Assembly: GCA_016219185.1 (NCBI GenBank)
Contig: JACRBZ010000023.1
Location: forward strand, 62,001 to 126,000
Reading direction: 5' to 3'
Length of the DNA: 64,000 nucleotides
Source: Deltaproteobacteria bacterium
GTDB lineage: Bacteria; Desulfobacterota; Desulfobacteria; Desulfobacterales; Desulfatirhabdiaceae
Position 1 is the stretch's first letter, and each line of letters starts with the position of its first letter. Below are positions 27,707-34,886 of this stretch, piece by piece. The translations under genes and the position numbers were made by a program. The notes under the pieces are model-generated. The model saw only the letters and a program-made list of their open reading frames with translations. It ran no database searches and was not told the DNA's origin.

Positions 27707-27847
27707 TTATTCATCCGGGAATTGGATTTTTGGATTCTCGGGACAGGCCTTTTTCCTTGGCCGGGGAAGGCCTGCCCCAATAAAGTTCTTTATAGACATC
27801 AGTGCTGTTTGCTCAATCACGGTAAGCTTGACATGAACCGTGATCAT
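27707..27847 (-). CDS. Candidate 46-residue small protein in the nickel operon
   Basis: An ATG at 27847 is preceded by the strong ribosome site AAAGGAGGT with a 9-bp spacer and opens a 46-codon frame that stops 40 bp before the TonB-receptor gene. The peptide begins MITVHVKLTVIEQ, faintly like the first strand of a ubiquitin-fold (MoaD-type) protein, and continues with a basic, Pro-rich stretch (LPRPRKKACPENPK). It could be a leader peptide or a relic. It shares its DNA with two inverted repeats (27739-27779; 27816-27844). Confidence 0.45.
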   Translation of the reverse strand: MITVHVKLTVIEQTALMSIKNFIGAGLPRPRKKACPENPKIQFPDE

Positions 27848-27904
27848 TGACCTGCCACCTCCTTTATGACGCCATCAAATCGTGAACCTCAGTTCTGGAT
27901 CAAA

Positions 27905-27925
27905 TTGATATCATTTGAAATCATT
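27905..27925. promoter_or_regulatory. Direct repeat between tonB and the receptor gene
   Basis: TTGATATCATT and TTGAAATCATT repeat with a 10-bp period in an AT-rich stretch about 60 bp upstream of the small ORF. One-turn spacing suggests a regulator site for an internal promoter; no clear -35/-10 pair was confirmed. Confidence 0.35.
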
Positions 27926-27985
27926 GAACAATACTCCGATTGTCAGGGTGTGGATACTGAAAGCGATATGCGGAACATCATCGCC

Positions 27986-28855
27986 TTACTCCTTGGACTC
28001 CAGTTGAAACCGCACGGATAAAAGCGCCAGGCAACTGACCGGCCGGCCATCGCGAACGGCAGGGGAAAATGTTGATTTCTGGATGGCGCGAATGGCTTCT
28101 TCATCAAATCCGTATCCAGCACCGGAAACAATTTCCACATGCGACAGCCGGCCCGTGTGATCCACGGCAAGCCGGAGCACCACGGTGCCTTCCCTCCCCT
28201 GAACCTGAGCCCTTCGTGGAAAACGGGGCAGCGCTCTATGGATAAACCCGGGGCCGCCTGCCGACCCGAATGCGCTTTCTCCGGAACCTGATCCCGTGCC
28301 AGATCCCGTGCCAGATCCTGTGCCAGAACCCCGTCCATGAAGGGACCCGGCACCGCCTCCGGAATGATTTTCTTTTTCAGATGACCCGGTTCCAGGGCCT
28401 GAAGTTTCGGCATCTGAAGATGCGACTCCGGTTCCGGTAGGCGAATTTTCCGGGGCGATAGCAGCCTGAGTCATACTTTCCGGAGACGACTCAGGCTCCG
28501 GAGGTTTGATCCGAACAGGTTTGGGCCTGACGGTTGTCACGGTCCGTTTAGTCGGTTTGGGATTTTCAACAGCTTTCAGCTCAGGAGGAGGAGCGGAGGG
28601 AGCGGCCTGGAGGGCAGATGCCATGGATTGAGTTCCGGCTTCGGATAAGGACGACATGGAGCACTCAATCGGCAGGCTTTCCATCGTCACCATGATGATT
28701 TCTTCCTTCGGCGAATCTTTCTGGTGGAGCGCGGAAACCGGTATGCAGAAAACGGCGACAGTTAAAAAAATGGCATGCGCTGCAAAGGATAGAACCGTAC
28801 ACTGCCAGCCCTTTGTTGAATCGACAGGCGCATCCGCATCGTCAATGGAATCCAT
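27986..28855 (-). CDS. tonB: TonB energy-transducing protein
   Basis: A 289-residue TonB. One N-terminal membrane segment (about 25-43), a Pro/Lys/Glu-rich periplasmic spacer, a Gly/Ser/Thr-rich tract (GRGSGTGSGTGSGTGSGSG) and a C-terminal TonB domain (about 205-289) with QGREGTVVLRLAVDHTGRL and the closing SVRFQLESKE. The Gly tract is encoded by 12-bp direct repeats near 28286-28323. It lies 6 bp after the CooT gene and contacts the TonB box of the receptor. No exbB/exbD pair is in this operon; the ExbB-like/DUF2149 pair in the cobalt locus might serve it. Confidence 0.88.
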   Translation of the reverse strand: MDSIDDADAPVDSTKGWQCTVLSFAAHAIFLTVAVFCIPVSALHQKDSPKEEIIMVTMESLPIECSMSSLSEAGTQSMASALQAAPSAPPPELKAVENPKPTKRTVTTVRPKPVRIKPPEPESSPESMTQAAIAPENSPTGTGVASSDAETSGPGTGSSEKENHSGGGAGSLHGRGSGTGSGTGSGTGSGSGESAFGSAGGPGFIHRALPRFPRRAQVQGREGTVVLRLAVDHTGRLSHVEIVSGAGYGFDEEAIRAIQKSTFSPAVRDGRPVSCLALLSVRFQLESKE

Positions 28856-28861
28856 GGCATA

Positions 28862-29059
28862 TCACTTGTTTTTCTCAAACAGGATTTTGTGATCAACCAG
28901 ATTCATCAACGTGATTCTGCCTCTGATGATTTTCTGATCCCCAAAAATGCTGGTCAACCTGTAACGGCTGTGATCATCTTCGGGTTCCACGACATCAACG
29001 GATTCCATCACAAGCTCTTCTCGCCCATCTGTTACAATATACGCATTGGCTTCACACAT
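28862..29059 (-). CDS. CooT-family small nickel-binding protein
   Basis: A 65-residue protein matching the CooT family (formerly annotated as a predicted RNA-binding protein). It begins MCEAN, where the Cys at position 2 is the known nickel ligand of CooT dimers in carbon monoxide dehydrogenase maturation, and continues with VEPEDDHSRYRLTSIFG and LMNLVDHKILFE. Its start overlaps the end of the DUF3842 gene by 8 bp and tonB follows after 6 bp. It is the main evidence that the downstream importer concerns nickel. Confidence 0.82.
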   Translation of the reverse strand: MCEANAYIVTDGREELVMESVDVVEPEDDHSRYRLTSIFGDQKIIRGRITLMNLVDHKILFEKNK

Positions 29060-29474
29060 GGCTCAAAACCTCCCGAAGTTCCTCCACAAGAAATTTGATC
29101 ATATGGGGCAACGGCTCTTTATACATACCGGCAATAACGACATGTTCCCGATTGAGCGGCACCAGAATCTTCAATGCCGGCGCCGACATCACCGTTTGCG
29201 CTATCAAAGGCGTCACCTCGCCCATCATGGCATTTGCCCATGTAATGGCAATCGGTCCGATAATCACATCGGCTTCGGCAACTGTCCGGACAATCGCATT
29301 TTCTCCCGAAGCGCCCCGCTCTGCTCCGGCTTTCATCATCTGAGACGCGGCAATCGCATTGGTTCCCACCGCCACTATCTCAAGAGATTCCCCGTAAATC
29401 TCTCTTAGATGTTTGATAAGAGAAACGCCGATGCCACCTCCCTGCCCGTCTATAACGCAAATTCGCTTACGCAA
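29052..29474 (-). CDS. DUF3842 protein
   Basis: A 140-residue protein with a Rossmann-like start (ICVIDGQGGGIGVSLI) and Ala/Gly-rich helices; it resembles DUF3842, often found next to CooT. It begins with a TTG at 29474 behind GGGAG (7-bp spacing). It is the first gene of the nickel operon. Function unknown; a nucleotide-binding role is suggested by the Gly-rich loop only. Confidence 0.78.
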   Translation of the reverse strand: MRKRICVIDGQGGGIGVSLIKHLREIYGESLEIVAVGTNAIAASQMMKAGAERGASGENAIVRTVAEADVIIGPIAITWANAMMGEVTPLIAQTVMSAPALKILVPLNREHVVIAGMYKEPLPHMIKFLVEELREVLSHV

Positions 29475-29674
29475 ATCCTATCTCCCGTATAATTCCATGA
29501 CAATTTTGCAGGCAGAGGGCGGAATACCGCTTCCATGCTCTGACAGACTCATTTGGCTTCCGACTTTCACCATCAGTACTTACTCGGAATTTTCTCATTA
29601 CGCTTCATCCAAACAAAAAAAGCCACGAAGAACCATGGTTTCATTTTTATTGAAAACATGAGCCTTCGTGGCTT
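29475..29674 (-). other. Leader of the nickel operon with predicted RNA structure
   Basis: Read on the minus strand, AAGCCACGAAG (29664-29674) pairs with CTTCGTGGCTT (29620-29630) and is followed by seven T residues, a terminator-like hairpin with a 33-base loop. Downstream, around 29500-29540, CAGAG and CTCTG enclose a second hairpin (GCGG-TATT-CCGC). This could be a terminator for upstream transcription plus a structured leader. It matches no riboswitch class that I know. Confidence 0.4.
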
Positions 29675-29688
29675 GTCTTTTAAACCTG

Positions 29689-29722
29689 GAGAATATTCCG
29701 CTTTATTTATCGGAATATTCTC
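29689..29722. repeat. Perfect 12-bp inverted repeat
   Basis: GAGAATATTCCG and CGGAATATTCTC are separated by ten AT-rich bases. It lies in a gene-free region between divergent units. It may be a regulator site or part of a fold-back element. Confidence 0.5.
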
Positions 29723-29893
29723 TGAATCATTTTTTTATAGAGGACTATTGCGGTCATACGGCTACTGCCGCACTGATTGGTTTTATAAATACCGGACAGG
29801 GATGATCGGGTCAAGCTTTATTTTGAGGTTTTCTTAACCCCTCCTGAGCATATTGCTGATTCAGCATGACTTTGAGGAAAAGGTAAAATCTGG

Positions 29894-29922
29894 TTGACCG
29901 CGGAAAATGCCTTGTGTATTAT
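29894..29922 (+). promoter_or_regulatory. Sigma-70-type promoter for a short transcript
   Basis: TTGACC (29894-29899), a 17-bp spacer and TATTAT (29917-29922). The expected start near 29929 is about 100 bases before a strong terminator. Confidence 0.65.
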
Positions 29923-29928
29923 GAATCT

Positions 29929-30030
29929 TTAATAGGGCTTGTAGCTCTGGCAGTACGGTACTGAAAATAACGCATATTGGGGTCATGAAGGCCAGGTAGC
30001 ACCATAATGGGGCTTACCTGGCCTTTTTTT
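29929..30030 (+). ncRNA. Candidate small RNA or transcription attenuator
   Basis: The segment runs from the promoter start site to the end of an intrinsic terminator (GGCCAGGTA 29990-29998 with TACCTGGCC 30015-30023, then seven T residues). It contains a further hairpin, CAGTACGGTACTG (29950-29962), and no frame with a ribosome site. It is a free small RNA of about 100 nt or a regulated leader for the outer-membrane protein at 30158. No known RNA family was recognised. Confidence 0.5.
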
Positions 30031-30157
30031 ATTCCGAGGAAAATCAATGAGCTCCCATTTGTGAAATGACGAGAAAACATCAAGATGATAGTTTTTACAT
30101 CAAAACGGAATCTGGACTGTCAATAAATTCACGATAAGGGGAAAAGGGAATTAAAGA

Positions 30158-30940
30158 ATGGTTTTCATGGGATTCGTCAGAAAGTTTTTATTTATTGGAA
30201 TGCTGGTATCGCCCGCGGCAGCCTGGGCGTCGCATCCGCTGATTACGGATGATGCGGGCACGCAGGGAAATGGAAATTTTCAGCTTGAAGTAAATGGCGA
30301 GTATGACAGGGATGATGATACCGTCTCCGGTGTGTCCGTAAAGTCAACAGGAGGACAGATTGCAACCACGCTGACTTACGGGGTCACAGATACTGTGGAT
30401 ATTGTTCTAAGCCTGCCTTATCAGTGGAGCAATATCAAGGAAGACGGAATCACTGCCAGCGACGGAAATGGCATCTCGGACACGGTCCTTGAAGCCAAGT
30501 GGCGGTTTTTCGAGAAAGACGGGCTCGGTCTGGCGCTCAAACCCGGAATAAGCCTTCCGACCGGTGATGACGGAAAAGGACTCGGCACCGGAAAAACCGG
30601 ATATCACCTGTTTTTCATCGCTTCACAGGAAATCGCCCCCTGGGCATTTCATCTGAACTTGGGATATGTCGGAAATGAAAACAATGTGGATGAAGTAATA
30701 AACATCTGGCATGCATCTCTGGCAGCGACCTATGATGTTGTCGAGAACCTGAAAATTGTCGGAAACATCGGCATGGAGAAGAACACGGATAAAGCTGCTG
30801 ACAATGATCCCGCATTTATCCTCGGAGGGATCATCTACTCAATCTCAAAGAGTTTCGACATCGACTTCGGCGTAAAGTACGGATTGGCCTCGTCCGAGAC
30901 CGATATGTCACTGATGGCGGGAACGACTTTTCGATTTTAA
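30158..30940 (+). CDS. Outer-membrane channel protein, MetA-pathway/transporter type
   Basis: A 260-residue beta-barrel protein with a signal peptide (ending AAAWASHP) and the family landmarks HPLITDDAGTQGNGNFQLE, YGVTDTVDIVLSLPY and PGISLPTGDDGKGLGTG, ending in an aromatic terminal strand (AGTTFRF). It resembles the outer-membrane family once named for the phenol-degradation MetA protein. The barrel part of the NosL fusion at 32232-33632 shows the same landmarks, which links it to the neighbouring metal proteins. The substrate is unknown. Confidence 0.78.
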   Translation: MVFMGFVRKFLFIGMLVSPAAAWASHPLITDDAGTQGNGNFQLEVNGEYDRDDDTVSGVSVKSTGGQIATTLTYGVTDTVDIVLSLPYQWSNIKEDGITASDGNGISDTVLEAKWRFFEKDGLGLALKPGISLPTGDDGKGLGTGKTGYHLFFIASQEIAPWAFHLNLGYVGNENNVDEVINIWHASLAATYDVVENLKIVGNIGMEKNTDKAADNDPAFILGGIIYSISKSFDIDFGVKYGLASSETDMSLMAGTTFRF

Positions 30941-30945
30941 TTTCA

Positions 30946-30990
30946 ACGGACTGGACACCTTTCGAATCCCTCATGATGTCCAGTCCGGTT
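30946..30990. terminator. Intrinsic terminator between convergent genes
   Basis: CGGACTGGAC (30947-30956) pairs perfectly with GTCCAGTCCG (30978-30987). It lies between the outer-membrane gene and the convergent NosL gene; the T run after it is short. Confidence 0.6.
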
Positions 30991-31022
30991 TGCACCGATC
31001 TCCGCTTTATAATTTCCCCCGA

Positions 31023-31496
31023 TCAGTCCAATCCCTTGATTAAATCGGGGGTAACACCATCAAAGCGGATCAGTTTTTTTCCGGCATGATCCGCCAGGAA
31101 TTCCTTTGCTTCCGGTTCTTTTTCAAACGGAATGAGTTCATTTCCCATGGGCCCAAAGACATTGCTTTCAACGACATAATAGGCTTTCCGGCCATCAATC
31201 GGGTTCATGCTGTAATAATCCGTGACATAGATAACGGCAATGTCGGACAGTTCTTTTGACGGATTGTATTTTTTAAGATTGAAGTAAAATTTGAACATAT
31301 CCTTGGCACCGTCAAAGAGTGCATAGGAACCATCCCTGAAGAATACCTGGGCCAGAAAATCGGGATATTTTGCGACAAACATGCCGCAGACCGGGCATTT
31401 ATCGGCTTTTGCAGGCTTGACCGGCTTTATATCTTCAGCCAGCGCCAGCGAGCAAGAAAGTAAAACGGCAACAAGGGTGATTCGAAAAACGTTCAT
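31023..31496 (-). CDS. NosL-family protein
   Basis: A 157-residue NosL-like protein with a signal peptide (ending SLALAED) and the metal-binding motif CPVCGMFV (about 34-41). The rest of the fold is recognisable (YPDFLAQVFFRDGSYALFDG... DYYSMNPIDGRKAYYVV... FDGVTPDLI). NosL of denitrifiers binds Cu(I) and helps nitrous oxide reductase assembly; no nosZ is visible here, so the role is probably general copper or metal handling in the periplasm. It is one of three NosL domains in 2.6 kb. Confidence 0.85.
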   Translation of the reverse strand: MNVFRITLVAVLLSCSLALAEDIKPVKPAKADKCPVCGMFVAKYPDFLAQVFFRDGSYALFDGAKDMFKFYFNLKKYNPSKELSDIAVIYVTDYYSMNPIDGRKAYYVVESNVFGPMGNELIPFEKEPEAKEFLADHAGKKLIRFDGVTPDLIKGLD

Positions 31497-31560
31497 GACA
31501 TCTCCTCTGCTGATTTGATTCCGTCAGGTGTTTCTACGGACGGCGGGTTTGTAACCGGTC

Positions 31561-31600
31561 AAAAATAACAGGCCGGGCGAACAATCCGCCCCGCCTGTTC
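31561..31600 (-). terminator. Terminator of the second NosL gene
   Basis: On the minus strand, ACAGGCGGGGCGGA pairs with TCGCCCGGCCTGT and is followed by a short T-rich run. It separates the NosL gene at 31675 from the one at 31023. Confidence 0.6.
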
Positions 31601-31674
31601 TGAGCTGGGAAAAGCGTCGCGCGCTTGCGGAAAGATGGGCGCGCGCAGTTCCCCGCAATACACGGGGGGGGTCT

Positions 31675-32169
31675 TTACTTCTTCATCATCTTTCGCTTTT
31701 CCCGTATCATCTTTGTATCGGCATACATGTCTTCATAGGCCGCCTTCATGGCATCATCAAATGTCGACAGGGTTCCGCCGTTTGCCGCAATAAATTTCTC
31801 TGCATCCGCCTTGTTCTCAAAGGCCCATTTAGCATTTTTCGTCATGACCCCCGGCTTGTTCCCGCCAATGACCCAGAACGCTTTTTCCGCATCGATCAGC
31901 ATTTTTGAGTTGAAGTCTCCCACAAGCAGTGTTTTAGGAGTTTTGTCAATATTCAAGGCAAGTTCAGTTGCCATACAATGAATGCTGCAGGTTCCCAGAG
32001 ATGTTCCATCTTCATACTCCACAACCATTCGACTGTGGGCAAAGTGGGCACGGTCCATACCGCAAAATTTACACGAAGGGTTTTTTTGGATGTCCGCGTC
32101 TCCGAAGGCGACGCCGGCGATTGACAACACACATGCAATAAACAGAACCGACAGAATTTGTTTTTTCAT
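31675..32169 (-). CDS. NosL-family protein
   Basis: A 164-residue secreted NosL-like protein. Signal peptide about 1-23 (ending GVAFGDA); metal motif CKFCGMDRAHFAHSRM with additional His residues; a second Cys pair in GTCSIHCMATELAL is shared with the NosL-barrel fusion (HTCGVACMLRIV). The Lys/Met-rich tail (IREKRKMMKK) is unusual. Likely periplasmic copper or metal binding. It is the middle of three NosL-domain genes. Confidence 0.85.
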   Translation of the reverse strand: MKKQILSVLFIACVLSIAGVAFGDADIQKNPSCKFCGMDRAHFAHSRMVVEYEDGTSLGTCSIHCMATELALNIDKTPKTLLVGDFNSKMLIDAEKAFWVIGGNKPGVMTKNAKWAFENKADAEKFIAANGGTLSTFDDAMKAAYEDMYADTKMIREKRKMMKK

Positions 32170-32231
32170 GGATACTCTCCTTAAAATTTAATTGTGGAAT
32201 AAGGAAAATACGGCATTTGAAAGCACTGCAA

Positions 32232-33632
32232 TCAGTACTGGCCGAAACGGGTATTGAAATTGATGACCAGGCTGGCAAAAAAGCCCTCACCGAGCTGTGT
32301 CTGAGTGTATGTCCTACCTCCGGCATTCACAAAATCCTGAGAATTGAGATCTTCGTAAACCGGAAGACCGACAGATCCCCTCAGGTTCAGATTGCCTCCG
32401 AACGCGTTGAGAAAACGCCAGTCGAACACAAAGGCCAGGTTGGCCCGGGTGCCGCCCGTATTGCCGATCTCGATGCCTCGATCTTCATTTTTCATGGCCC
32501 TGGACGCATCCATTTCAACACCGAGCATGATATCGTAGTGAGGGGTGTAATGAACAGCAAGACCGCCCTGGTATTCGTCGCCGAATTTATAATCATTGCT
32601 GTTCTTTGGTGAAACCCGGTAAACGGCCTGACCGTGAAACCAGAAAGATTCCCATTTGTGGGAATACAGCAGTCCACCGAGGTAGGTGGGTGTACCGGCT
32701 CCCTGCTGCATGCCCGGAGCGGTTGAAATCAGATCAGTCTTGAGCGCGGCATTGAATGCGCGCGTGGAATCGAAATCCCCGGTAGGCAGCGTGATGCCGG
32801 CAAGCAGCGTGAAGAACTTGTCGTAGAAATCGCTACGCCACAGGTTGTACCGCACTTCACCGGCAAGATCCCCGATGCCGTCGTCTCTGGCGTTTACAGT
32901 GTTCACCTGGTTTCCCTGGCGAACCAGGGTATCCATGCTTCTTTCATAATAGGGCAGATTCATCTGCATCGCCAGCCGGTCGGTAATTCCGTAATTGGCG
33001 ATCAGCGATTGGGTTTGAACCTCCATTTTTTTGGGCGCACGGGGCTGAGCCGGATTGTTATTGATGAACGATTCAGGGTTCTGACCGTCGGTACCGACCT
33101 TCACACTGTCCTTCAGCATATAGGCGTAAGCAACTCCCAAGCCGAGAGATCCCTGTCCTGGCGTTACGGCTTGCCGGATACGAAACGGCTGGGTCTGCCC
33201 CCTCGGAGAGATGGTATCCATGGCACCGACAAAACCGAGCACAACGCCTCCTTTCTCGGCCGCAAATGCCTCGGCATCTTTCCGATCGGCAAAGGCAATA
33301 AAGTTGGGCAGCATATCTGGAATCAACTGGCTGCCGATAGAGTACCACGCATTCTGAGCATCCACTGTTGCGCCCTTATTCCAGTCCTTCACATGGATCG
33401 AACGAAAGGAGTTGACCCCTTTTTCCTGAACGATTCGCAGCATGCATGCCACACCGCAGGTATGCTCGGTTTTGCCGTCATTGTAAACCAGTTCGCAGCC
33501 CGTGCGCTGATACTGGTCGATCCACATCCCGCATAACTGACAGCTTTCCCGTTCCTCTCCGGCCAGGATCAGTGTCGGAATCAGCAGAATAAGACAAAAA
33601 CCAATGAAGCAGAACTTTCTGAAAAAAACCAT
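32232..33632 (-). CDS. NosL domain fused to an outer-membrane beta barrel
   Basis: A 466-residue protein. The ATG at 33632 follows AAGGAGG; the frame is open to 33752 but that part is not needed. Signal peptide about 1-25; NosL domain about 28-160 with the metal motif CQLCGMWID and the Cys pair in HTCGVACML; from about 170 on a beta-barrel like the channel at 30158 (YGITDRLAMQMNLPYYERS, LLAGITLPTGDFD, last strand LVINFNTRF). A metal-binding domain would thus be tethered to an outer-membrane pore, suggesting metal export, uptake or sensing at the outer membrane. The fusion is contiguous with no stop or frameshift. Confidence 0.82.
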   Translation of the reverse strand: MVFFRKFCFIGFCLILLIPTLILAGEERESCQLCGMWIDQYQRTGCELVYNDGKTEHTCGVACMLRIVQEKGVNSFRSIHVKDWNKGATVDAQNAWYSIGSQLIPDMLPNFIAFADRKDAEAFAAEKGGVVLGFVGAMDTISPRGQTQPFRIRQAVTPGQGSLGLGVAYAYMLKDSVKVGTDGQNPESFINNNPAQPRAPKKMEVQTQSLIANYGITDRLAMQMNLPYYERSMDTLVRQGNQVNTVNARDDGIGDLAGEVRYNLWRSDFYDKFFTLLAGITLPTGDFDSTRAFNAALKTDLISTAPGMQQGAGTPTYLGGLLYSHKWESFWFHGQAVYRVSPKNSNDYKFGDEYQGGLAVHYTPHYDIMLGVEMDASRAMKNEDRGIEIGNTGGTRANLAFVFDWRFLNAFGGNLNLRGSVGLPVYEDLNSQDFVNAGGRTYTQTQLGEGFFASLVINFNTRFGQY

Positions 33633-33755
33633 TGAATCCTCCTTATGGCTATAAAACGCGTTAATATCATGAAGGTTTTTATGGGACGGATTCAGAACCA
33701 TTCTTAGACGGCAAACCGGGAAAGCAGAACCACACGAACCAGTTACTTTCAAAAT

Positions 33756-34043
33756 CTACCGGTTTTTCAGGAAAATGATTTTTTCCCGGCCAGATACCGT
33801 GACGGTGAGAATTTGATCCTGAATTTTTGAAACAGTTCCTTTTCTAAGCGGCATGTTGCAGATACACCGGCCATCAGGGTTTCGGGAGAGGGAGTTACAG
33901 CACATCATCGGGCAGCCGCAGACATATACCGTTTCTCCCATCAGGTATTCCTCGGAAGAAGACGGCTGTTTTTCGTCCAGTCCGGATGGGCTGCAACCGA
34001 CAAGAAGCATTGCAACCGCAACGGCAATCAAAAGCTTTATCAT
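33756..34043 (-). CDS. Cys-rich lipoprotein
   Basis: A 95-residue lipoprotein with lipobox LLVGC (Cys at about 17). The mature part has a dense Cys/Met cluster, CGCPMMCCNS then CIC, very likely a metal site. It lies upstream of the NosL-barrel gene in the same direction. A copper or other soft-metal scavenging role is inferred; I know no family name. Confidence 0.75.
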   Translation of the reverse strand: MIKLLIAVAVAMLLVGCSPSGLDEKQPSSSEEYLMGETVYVCGCPMMCCNSLSRNPDGRCICNMPLRKGTVSKIQDQILTVTVSGREKIIFLKNR

Positions 34044-34161
34044 GGATTATCCGGATCGCTTCTCAAATTCGAATTCCCGAAACTGCTTTTAAATGTTTGA
34101 TGATTCCGAAGACATCAACTGCCACACTCCGTCATTAACCCTGATATTATGCTGCGGTGAT

Positions 34162-34458
34162 TCATGCGAAATGTTTATAAGGCGGGGCACGCGTTTTTAT
34201 CGGGGCGAGAAAACCGGTGGATAAAGCAAAACTTTCCACGAATAAATAGAAATATGACGCAACTTGGGGTAACTCAATATCGGCAACAGAAGCAGTCTGG
34301 AGAACCCAGAAATTGATTGGCGGATTGACATGGGCATGAATCAGACAGCTTCGTGCATAGCATTCGCAGAAAGAATGGTAGCTTCCGGAAAATATGAAGA
34401 GAATGAGAAATCCCGTCATTATCAAACTGATTGTTCTACGGGTCGCCATTTTGACCAT
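34162..34458 (-). CDS. Hypothetical small membrane or secreted protein
   Basis: A 98-residue frame with an N-terminal hydrophobic segment (about 9-27), a Cys/His-containing stretch (CECYARSCLIHAHV) and a second weakly hydrophobic segment. The tail IKTRAPPYKHFA resembles short proteins often seen next to copper-transport genes, an impression only. No clear ribosome site is visible. It lies upstream of the Cys-rich lipoprotein on the same strand. Confidence 0.45.
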   Translation of the reverse strand: MVKMATRRTISLIMTGFLILFIFSGSYHSFCECYARSCLIHAHVNPPINFWVLQTASVADIELPQVASYFYLFVESFALSTGFLAPIKTRAPPYKHFA

Positions 34459-34518
34459 AAACCGTTTCTAATCCATTAGAGCTGAAATTATTTCTTTGGA
34501 TGGCAGACAGGAAGGCAA

Positions 34519-34845
34519 TTATTTTTTTTCCGCGGCTGCCGTGATATTGCTCATATTGATCACAATTTCCTTTTTGCCGATCAGCCCCAACTCCTGTCTG
34601 GCAATGGCCTCAATATATACAGGATCCTTTTTTAACCGTTCAATTTCATGATAGAGCTGCAGATTTTTCCGTTTAAGTTCAGCATGGGAGCTAATCAGGA
34701 CCTGGCGTTCATTTTTGATCAACTGGAGGCTGGAAATTCCCTTGTCACCCACGATGATCGAAAAAAACAAAACCACAATCCCCATAACCGCAAGGATCAT
34801 GGCTATCTGATGTCCGGCACCGGGGTGGTTATCTGAGAATTTCAT
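34519..34845 (-). CDS. FtsB/DivIC-type septum protein
   Basis: A 108-residue bitopic protein: membrane segment about 14-33, then a coiled coil (about 40-75, ELKRKNLQLYHEIERLKKDP) and the family signature YIEAIARQELGLIGKKE. FtsB with FtsL and FtsQ links early and late cell-division proteins. The short tail (NITAAAEKK) is unremarkable. Confidence 0.85.
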   Translation of the reverse strand: MKFSDNHPGAGHQIAMILAVMGIVVLFFSIIVGDKGISSLQLIKNERQVLISSHAELKRKNLQLYHEIERLKKDPVYIEAIARQELGLIGKKEIVINMSNITAAAEKK

Positions 34846-34886
34846 GCTGTTTTCTATGACACAGTTCAGGGGGTTCCGTCAAGATT

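Noticed and set aside
28279..28332. A short tandem repeat array as a CRISPR
   Set aside because: The 12-bp repeats are contiguous without spacers and encode the Gly/Ser/Thr tract of TonB.
29553..29837. A 94-codon plus-strand frame
   Set aside because: It runs through the inverted repeats and hairpins of the intergenic region, has no ribosome site and gives a low-complexity aromatic sequence.
29929..30030. Assignment of the small RNA to a known riboswitch class (guanidine-II, c-di-GMP, NiCo)
   Set aside because: The hairpin CAGTACGGTACTG contains ACGG, but there is no second matching loop, and the conserved cores of c-di-GMP and NiCo aptamers are absent.
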